64,000 bases of DNA from Aliitabrizicola sp041905595 (GTDB lineage Bacteria; Pseudomonadota; Alphaproteobacteria; Rhodobacterales; Rhodobacteraceae): the NCBI GenBank assembly GCA_041905595.1, contig JAYRKT010000023.1, positions 5,805 to 69,804 on the forward strand, in the 5' to 3' direction. Of this stretch, positions 58,289 through 64,000 are shown one piece after another (the stretch's first letter is position 1; each line of letters opens with the position of its first letter). Position numbers and translations under genes: made by a program. The notes beneath the pieces are model-generated. The model made no database searches. It was given only the letters and a program-made list of their open reading frames with translations, and had not been told where the DNA came from.

Positions 58289-60067
58289 TCAGCCCGGAAG
58301 CTGGAAGAACCAGTTCGCCCAGAGCACCACCACCAGGCCCGCGATGAGCGCGGCATAGGGCAGGAAGCCAGCCCGGCGCGGGCCGAGGTCGCCGTGATCG
58401 CTCAGGCCAAGATCCTCCATCGCCTCTTTCGGAAAGTGGCCCTTGTCCTGGTAGTAGTGGCGGAAGGCGAAGACCGGCAGGATCAGCGCGGCGAAGATCA
58501 CCCCGGACCAGAGCGCGTTGGAATAGCCCCAGACCTTGGCGCCTGCGCCCAGGAACAGCGCGTTCACAAAGGCCAGAACGGTGTTGATCCCGATCAGCAC
58601 CGTCGGCGCCTTCCACGGACGCTTCAGATGCGGGCTGTCAATGCGGTGGATCCAGCCGGCATTCAGGTTCAGGAAGTTGAACAGGATGTAGCCGACGTTG
58701 GAGATGGCCAGCACATAGAAGTAGCCGCCCACGTCCGAGGCCAGTGCCAGCAGGAAGACGTTGAACACGAGGTCGGTCCACATCGCACCGACCGGGGCGC
58801 CATGTTCGTTCACCCGGGTCAGGTATTGCGGCAACCAGCCGTCACGGGCGCCCTGGTAGAGCGTGCGCGATGATCCGGCCATCGCGGTCATGATCGCGAG
58901 GAACAGCGCAAGGATCATCAGGATGACGAAGATCTGCGTAACCAGATGGCCAGCCCCGACCATGTTGCCCAGGGCCTCGCCCACGCCGGTTCCGTCAACG
59001 ATCCCCGGCGCCAGCATGCCTGCCTGTCCGAGCACACCTTGGAAGGCGAAGGGCAGCAGGAAGTAGAACACCATGCAAAGGAGGCCCGAAAAGAAGATCG
59101 CCTTGAAGGTGTCGGTATGGGGGTTCTTGAATTCCGCCGTGTAGCAAACGGCGGTTTCGAAGCCATAGGTCGACCAGGCCGCGATGTAGAGCCCGCCGAG
59201 GAACAGCGTCCATCCGCCCAGGTCCCAGGAGCCGTCGACACCGGAATAGGCGGCGGTCGGCGGCACGATGTTGGTGACGTTCATCGTGTCGATTGCGCCG
59301 GTCAGGATCGGAACGAGGCCGACCAGGAACAGCGGCACCAGAACGATGATCGCCATCACCTTCTGCGACTTGGCGGTCGAGGCGATGCCGCCGTGCTGGA
59401 TGGTGAAGATGATGAGCATCAGCACGACGCCGATCAGGAAGGTCGAATTGAAGTGCAGCGTTCCGAGGCCTGGGATGTCGATCGCCAGTGCTTCCCAGAC
59501 GCGGAAGGCCGGAGTCAGGGCGGCAATCCCGTCTGCCGAGGCGACCGCCTGGATTGCGGCCTCGGGCGTAGAGCCGGGATTGGCAGCGATGAAGTCGAGC
59601 ACAGCCGGAGTCGTGGCGGTGTAGGTGCCGATATGCGTGGCCACCCAGTCCAGCACCGGCTGGCTGTCGGCCAGCGGGATCGGGAACAGCGCGTTCAAGA
59701 TGTAGCCCGCGGCGATTGCGCAGCCGAGGCTCAGCACCGGCGACCAGGCGAACCAGTTGCACCAGACCGACAGCGGCGCGATCAGCTTGGAATACCGCAG
59801 CCAGGCCATGGCCCCGTACACCGAGGCACCGCCGGACTTGTTGCCGAACATGCCGGCCATTTCGGCGTAGGTGAAGCTTTGCAGAAAGCCCATCACCATC
59901 GAGATCATCCAGACGACGAAAGCCGCCTTGCCCGCGACGCCCGCGATGCCACCGATGGAGAACAGCACCAGCGGTGGAACGCCCGCCGCAACCCAGAACG
60001 CACCTTTCCATGTGAGTGAGCGCTTGAGCGCGCCCGAAGTCGGGACCCCGTCCCCGATTGCCGCCAT
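58289..60067 (-). CDS. APC-superfamily amino acid/amine permease
   Basis: This 592-residue transporter has about 12-14 membrane spans. It opens with a cytosolic lead (MAAIGDGVPTSGALKRSLTW) and the APC helix 1 unwound motif SIGGIAGV. Between spans 4 and 5 is a larger Ala/Thr-rich extracellular loop (about residues 160-210). It is placed directly after tdm and before dmmD, so it may import or export a methylated amine such as dimethylamine or trimethylamine, but this is inference. The ATG at 60065-60067 was chosen because the signature begins right after it; a longer frame has no conserved residues. Confidence 0.82.
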   Translation of the reverse strand: MAAIGDGVPTSGALKRSLTWKGAFWVAAGVPPLVLFSIGGIAGVAGKAAFVVWMISMVMGFLQSFTYAEMAGMFGNKSGGASVYGAMAWLRYSKLIAPLSVWCNWFAWSPVLSLGCAIAAGYILNALFPIPLADSQPVLDWVATHIGTYTATTPAVLDFIAANPGSTPEAAIQAVASADGIAALTPAFRVWEALAIDIPGLGTLHFNSTFLIGVVLMLIIFTIQHGGIASTAKSQKVMAIIVLVPLFLVGLVPILTGAIDTMNVTNIVPPTAAYSGVDGSWDLGGWTLFLGGLYIAAWSTYGFETAVCYTAEFKNPHTDTFKAIFFSGLLCMVFYFLLPFAFQGVLGQAGMLAPGIVDGTGVGEALGNMVGAGHLVTQIFVILMILALFLAIMTAMAGSSRTLYQGARDGWLPQYLTRVNEHGAPVGAMWTDLVFNVFLLALASDVGGYFYVLAISNVGYILFNFLNLNAGWIHRIDSPHLKRPWKAPTVLIGINTVLAFVNALFLGAGAKVWGYSNALWSGVIFAALILPVFAFRHYYQDKGHFPKEAMEDLGLSDHGDLGPRRAGFLPYAALIAGLVVVLWANWFFQLPG

Positions 60068-60206
60068 GGTATTTTCCACTTCCTGTGACTCCCTGTTCGC
60101 TGTGGGAGGGGCGATTGCCCCGGTTTTCTTGCCTCCCCTTCCCACCAGGGCCCCCACCCCGGCGACACCGCGCCCTCCCCCCGGGCACGGGGTTCCTTGC
60201 CGCGCG

Positions 60207-62579
60207 TCAGGCGCGCGGACGTTCCTTTTTCGGGTCATAATGGGGGAAGGCCGCAATGCGCGCCGCGAGCCGCTTCATCTGTCCGTCAAGCCGTCCAACC
60301 TCGATGTTAGTCCCGATCTCGGCATGGGCGATGTCGACGCGCGCGAGCGCGATCCATTGCCCGGTGCGAGGTGATCGCATGGCCGAGCAGACCTCGCCGA
60401 CCTGCGCCCTGCCCATCCGCAGGCAGTCGCCGTGACCGACTGGTTCCTGCCCGTCGATCTCGAGCCCGACAAAGCGACGGGAGGGATGATCCTTGCGGCG
60501 CTGGAGCGCCTCACGTCCGACGAAATCTCCCGCCTTCGATTTCAGGGGCACGGTGAAACCGATGCCAGCCTCGAACGGATCGGTCTGGTCGGAGAAGTCG
60601 TATCCGGCAAAGACCAGCCCGGCCTCGATCCGGCAGAGGTCGAGGCCAGCCAGACCCATCGGCCTGATCCCGAAGGCGGCGCCTGCGCCGAAGACCGCCT
60701 TGAACACGGTGTCCCCGTGTTTCGGGTGGCAGAAGATCTCGTATCCCAACTCGCCGGTATAGCCGGTGCGCGACACCACCACAGGCACGCCCTCCGGCCC
60801 GCCGATGCGGGCGACAGCAAAACGGAACCAGTCAAGGTCGGCCAGGGCGGGCTGGTGCGGGGCGGTCCAGATGATCTGCGCCATCAGCTCGCGCGAGCGC
60901 GGACCCTGGACGGCGAGGTTGTGAAGCTGGTCGGTGGACGAGCGGACAAGCACGTTCAGGCCCAGCCGCGCCGCTTCGGCCCGCATCCATTCGCCACCCT
61001 CGTCCGAACCGCCGATCCAGCGGAAGTTCTGCGCCCCCAGCCGGAACAGGGTGCCGTCGTCGATCATGCCGCCATGGGGGTAGCACATCGCGGAATAGAC
61101 GACCTGGCCGATGCCCAGCTTGCTGACGTCGCGGGTCAGCACCCAGTCCATCAGCGCCTCGGCATCCGGGCCGGTCACCTCGAACTTGCGCAGGGCGGAC
61201 AGGTCCATCGCCACCACGCCTTCACGCGCCGCCCAGTAGCTTTCGACCGCGCTGCAGTCGGGAAACCCGTTGGGCAGCCAGAAGCCGCGATACTCGACGA
61301 AGTCGCGGGTCAAGGCGGCGAAGTTGTCGTGAAAGGCGCTCTGGCGCGTCATGATCGGCTCCGCGTCGGGTGAGGCGCGCCAGGCCGAGGCGCGGGTGAA
61401 GCGCTCGGTCGCGGCATAGCTGCGCACATGGATGTCGGTCGGATTCCAGCCGTTGGCGGGCGAGGTGTCGTCCGGGCAGGCGGAGGAGACGCAGACCAGA
61501 TCGGTCAACGCCCGCAGCAGCACATAGTCGCCGGGCCGTGACCAGGGCTCATCGGCCAGCATGACGCCATGGGCGTCGATGGCGGTGTTGAAGAAGAAGT
61601 TGGCAGCCATCCAGCCCGGCCGGGGGGCAAGGCCATGCGGGGCCAGCGCTGCGTTGAAATTGTCCGAGCAGTTGACATGGCCGGGATAGCCGATGTCGTC
61701 GTAGTATTTCGGCGCGCAGGCCATGGCAAAGGCATCGTGGCGTCCGCAGGTATCCTGAACCACTTCGACCAGCGGGGTGAAATCCTGGTCGTAGTACTTC
61801 GAATGCAGGCCCGGCATCGGATAGGCGTGGCCCATCAGGGTGCGGGTCGTCGTTACATCAAGCGGGTTCTGGATGCCACGATCCAGCTTGCGGGCGTCAA
61901 AGCACTGGAAATCCGTGCATTGGCGGCCATCGACATCGAGGATCTGGATGAATTCGCCCGCCTTCACCAGATAGGCCTCGGCGGTCGAGGAGCGGATGCG
62001 CAGATCCAGCAGCGGGTCGGCCAGCGGATCGGGAAGGGCGAACTGACCCAGGGCGCGAGGGGCGGCGCGGGTCAGGCGCAGGGTCAGCGGGGTCGCGGTA
62101 TCCTGAGCCTCGAGGTCCATCGGGCCGCCCGGGGCCGCGATGAGCGCCCAGCCCGCGCCCTGCGCCACCAGGGTCGCGATATCGCCCGCGGGCGAGGTGG
62201 TGCCGAACAGGCCGATGGCGCGGGCTTTCGCGACGTCGATACCGCGCGCAGTCAGGGCGGCGCGCAGGCGCGTCAGGCTTGGCTCGCCCGAGGCAAGAAG
62301 GCCGCGCAGCCCGTCCGCGACGGTATCCGCCGGCTGCCCGAGAAGCATACAGTCGACCCGGCCGTCGGGATGCGCCGCGAGCAGCTCGCACCGCTGCGCG
62401 CCCTCGTCATTCACCAGCTCAAGCCGGTCGCCGGGACGCAGCTCGACCAGAATCGCCCCGGCTCCGGGGATCGCATACCGCTCTTCCGCGCTGGCGCGTC
62501 CGAAGGCCGCCGCGCGTCGTGGCACGGTCGGCCGGGGCGGGCCGGATCGGAACAGGCGGTCTGGCAGGGCAAGCGACAT
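60207..62579 (-). CDS. tdm: Trimethylamine N-oxide demethylase Tdm
   Basis: This 790-residue enzyme splits TMAO into dimethylamine and formaldehyde. The N-terminal half (about 20-390) is a DUF1989 unit rich in cysteines (221, 226, 278, 288, 304, 363, 368), the domain that holds the metal site in studied Tdm. The C-terminal half (about 400-790) is GcvT-like (AMDLSALRKFEVTGPDAEAL, VVSRTGYTGELGYEIF) and can hand formaldehyde to tetrahydrofolate. The length fits Tdm of Methylocella and Roseobacters. Start at MSLALPDRLF (ATG 62577-62579); the open frame further upstream is a shadow across the terminator. Confidence 0.9.
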   Translation of the reverse strand: MSLALPDRLFRSGPPRPTVPRRAAAFGRASAEERYAIPGAGAILVELRPGDRLELVNDEGAQRCELLAAHPDGRVDCMLLGQPADTVADGLRGLLASGEPSLTRLRAALTARGIDVAKARAIGLFGTTSPAGDIATLVAQGAGWALIAAPGGPMDLEAQDTATPLTLRLTRAAPRALGQFALPDPLADPLLDLRIRSSTAEAYLVKAGEFIQILDVDGRQCTDFQCFDARKLDRGIQNPLDVTTTRTLMGHAYPMPGLHSKYYDQDFTPLVEVVQDTCGRHDAFAMACAPKYYDDIGYPGHVNCSDNFNAALAPHGLAPRPGWMAANFFFNTAIDAHGVMLADEPWSRPGDYVLLRALTDLVCVSSACPDDTSPANGWNPTDIHVRSYAATERFTRASAWRASPDAEPIMTRQSAFHDNFAALTRDFVEYRGFWLPNGFPDCSAVESYWAAREGVVAMDLSALRKFEVTGPDAEALMDWVLTRDVSKLGIGQVVYSAMCYPHGGMIDDGTLFRLGAQNFRWIGGSDEGGEWMRAEAARLGLNVLVRSSTDQLHNLAVQGPRSRELMAQIIWTAPHQPALADLDWFRFAVARIGGPEGVPVVVSRTGYTGELGYEIFCHPKHGDTVFKAVFGAGAAFGIRPMGLAGLDLCRIEAGLVFAGYDFSDQTDPFEAGIGFTVPLKSKAGDFVGREALQRRKDHPSRRFVGLEIDGQEPVGHGDCLRMGRAQVGEVCSAMRSPRTGQWIALARVDIAHAEIGTNIEVGRLDGQMKRLAARIAAFPHYDPKKERPRA

Positions 62580-62595
62580 TGGGAGTTTCCGACAG

Positions 62596-62630
62596 AGAAA
62601 AAGCCGGGGGCGCCGGACCGACGCCCCCGC
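62596..62630 (-). terminator. Intrinsic terminator between tmm and tdm
   Basis: Read on the minus strand, CGGGGGCG (62629-62622) pairs with CGCCCCCG (62612-62605) around a 9-nt loop, then a TTTTTCT run follows at once (62602-62596). This is the clearest Rho-independent terminator in the window. It lies in the 64-nt gap after tmm. Confidence 0.75.
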
Positions 62631-62643
62631 AGGGGGGTGTCCG

Positions 62644-63987
62644 TCAGTTGCGCAGGTAGGCTTCCATCGAGTCGTCGAGCGCGTCTTTCCACGGGGTGTG
62701 GTGAAGTGGCGCCATGGTGCCGGTGATGACCGATTTGTAGGAGTTGTTGCGGAAGCCCATGATGTCTTCGACCTTGTGCTTCTTCCATTTGAAGAAGGCC
62801 TCGCAGGCGCCATCGACATCGAAGCTGGGATAGTCGGTATCCGCGATCAGTTCCTTCACATAGGCACCCTGATACTTGATCGCGTATTTGACATCGTCAT
62901 CGGCCTCTTCCCGGGCCTCGCGCTCGGCCACGTCGGCCAACAGGACCGCCTTGTCGGTGGGAACGGCAATGCGGCCCAGGATGATGTCGCGCACATACCA
63001 GGCCTGAGCGTCGAACATGTTGAAGGTGAACCACTGGTCCTGCATCCCGAGGTAGAACATCTTCGGGTTGTGGACATAGACCACGCCTTTGTAGAGGTCG
63101 GCGGTCGCCAGCCGGTTCGCGGTCTTCAGGCGCAGGTCGTCGGGCAGGAACGGGAAGTAGTGCTTGTAGCCGGTGCAGAGGATGACCGCGTCGATGTCCT
63201 TGGAGCTGCCGTCCTTGAAGTAGGCAGTCCGTCCTTCAACCTTGACCAGCGCGGGCTTTTCTTCCCAGTTCGCCGGCCATTTGAAGCCCATCGGCGCGCT
63301 GCGGTATGAGGTGGTGATGCTCTTGGCGCCGTATTTCCAGCATTGCGAGCCGATATCCTCGGCCGAATAGGACGACCCGACCAGCAGCACGTCCTTGCCG
63401 GCGAATTCACGCGCGTCGCGGAAATCATGGGCATGGACGATCCGGCCGTTGAAGGCCGCGAAACCCGGATATTCCGGCACGTTCGGCGACGAGAAATGTC
63501 CCGAGGCGCAGATCACATGGTCGAAGCGTTCCTTGTAGACATGGTCCTTGACCATGTCATGCACGGTCACGGTGAAATCATCGGCATCGGCATCGTATTC
63601 GACCCACCGGATGACCGAGTTGAAACGGATCCAGTCGCGCACGCCGGCCTTGTTCACCCGGCCCTCGATATAGTCGACCATCACGGCGCGCGGCGGGTAC
63701 GAGGCGATCTGCTTGCCGAAATGCTCCTCGAAGGAATAGTCGGCGAATTCCAGCCCCTCTTTCGGGCCGTTGGTCCACAGGTAGCGGTACATCGAGCAAT
63801 GGACCGGCTCGCCATTCTCGTCCACGCCGGTGCGCCAGGTGTAGTTCCACAGTCCACCCCAATCCGCCTGCTTTTCGAAGCAGACGACCTCGGGGATTTC
63901 TGCACCCTTCTGCGCGGCCGACTGGAAGGCCCGTAGCTGTGCAAGGCCGGACGGTCCGGCACCGATGATGGCAACGCGTTTGGTCAT
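62644..63987 (-). CDS. tmm: Trimethylamine monooxygenase Tmm
   Basis: This 447-residue flavin monooxygenase oxidises trimethylamine to its N-oxide with NADPH and O2. FAD motif GAGPSGLAQLRAF lies at the N-terminus and the FMO region FNGRIVHAHDFRD in the middle. An NADPH motif VLLVGSSYSAEDIGSQCWKYG lies near residue 200. Other segments (GGLWNYTWRTG, YRYLWTNGPKEGLEFADYSF) follow bacterial Tmm closely. Start at ATG 63985-63987 with GAAGGAG upstream. It is the first gene of the methylamine cluster in the window; the terminator behind it suggests that it is made at a higher level than tdm. Confidence 0.92.
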   Translation of the reverse strand: MTKRVAIIGAGPSGLAQLRAFQSAAQKGAEIPEVVCFEKQADWGGLWNYTWRTGVDENGEPVHCSMYRYLWTNGPKEGLEFADYSFEEHFGKQIASYPPRAVMVDYIEGRVNKAGVRDWIRFNSVIRWVEYDADADDFTVTVHDMVKDHVYKERFDHVICASGHFSSPNVPEYPGFAAFNGRIVHAHDFRDAREFAGKDVLLVGSSYSAEDIGSQCWKYGAKSITTSYRSAPMGFKWPANWEEKPALVKVEGRTAYFKDGSSKDIDAVILCTGYKHYFPFLPDDLRLKTANRLATADLYKGVVYVHNPKMFYLGMQDQWFTFNMFDAQAWYVRDIILGRIAVPTDKAVLLADVAEREAREEADDDVKYAIKYQGAYVKELIADTDYPSFDVDGACEAFFKWKKHKVEDIMGFRNNSYKSVITGTMAPLHHTPWKDALDDSMEAYLRN

Positions 63988-64000
63988 GCTCTTCTCCTTC

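Overview
The window is GC-rich and densely packed, with many neighbouring genes joined by 1-11 nt start/stop overlaps and no uncoded gap over about 300 bases. The strongest taxonomic clue is the order hupT-hupU-hupV-hypF-hupS-hupL-(hupE)-hupC-hupD-hupF-hupG-hupH-hupJ-hupK-hypA-hypB-hupR-hypC-hypD-hypE. Apart from hupE this is the arrangement I know from Rhodobacter capsulatus. Together with a tmm-tdm-dmmDABC methylamine cluster and a hairpin-plus-CCCCGGGATATTT intergenic element, it points to the Rhodobacteraceae (alphaproteobacteria). I cannot name the species. No tRNA, rRNA, CRISPR array, insertion sequence or phage gene was seen.

Region 1 (1-16.6 kb) is cyclic amide and amino-acid catabolism. 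It starts with a truncated flavoprotein monooxygenase and a cupin-SnoaL protein. A minus-strand operon then carries hydantoinase/oxoprolinase subunits hyuB-hyuA followed by a five-gene Liv-type ABC importer (livG-F-H-M-J). An AraC-type regulator diverges from it. A second minus-strand operon encodes LamB/YcsF (pxpA), a biotin carrier, a biotin carboxylase and two KipI/KipA-type carboxyltransferase-like proteins, with a divergent LysR regulator. All the domains of a urea-carboxylase-like enzyme are present as separate genes.

Region 2 (16.6-30.4 kb) holds a covalent-flavin sarcosine/dimethylglycine dehydrogenase-like protein and an IclR regulator divergent from a four-gene sugar-acid operon (SDR dehydrogenase, KDGal kinase, KDPGal aldolase, SMP-30 lactonase) with clear palindromic operators. 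It then holds an operon of creatinase plus a complete spermidine/putrescine-type ABC importer under a divergent LysR gene. Creatinase makes sarcosine and urea from creatine, so the importer may carry creatine or a related guanidino compound.

Region 3 (30.4-34.4 kb) is a UMF1-type MFS transporter with a three-domain acyl-ligase/acyl-carrier/PlsC acyltransferase fusion, reminiscent of the LplT-Aas lysophospholipid repair pair.

Region 4 (34.5-54.4 kb) is a complete uptake [NiFe]-hydrogenase locus. It has the H2-sensing relay (HupUV regulatory hydrogenase, HupT kinase, HupR regulator), the membrane-bound enzyme (HupSL with cytochrome b HupC), the maturation proteins (HupD, F, G, H, J, K and HypA-F) and a HupE metal permease.

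Region 5 (54.4-64.0 kb), read on the minus strand, is a stepwise trimethylamine pathway. Tmm oxidises trimethylamine to its N-oxide, Tdm cleaves the oxide to dimethylamine and formaldehyde, an APC-family permease follows, and DmmABC with the GcvT-like DmmD demethylates dimethylamine to methylamine. Strong hairpins divide the cluster into separately adjustable segments. Much of the window (creatinase, sarcosine dehydrogenase, methylamine genes, possibly N-methylhydantoinase) concerns N-methylated nitrogen compounds, with hydrogen oxidation genes in between.
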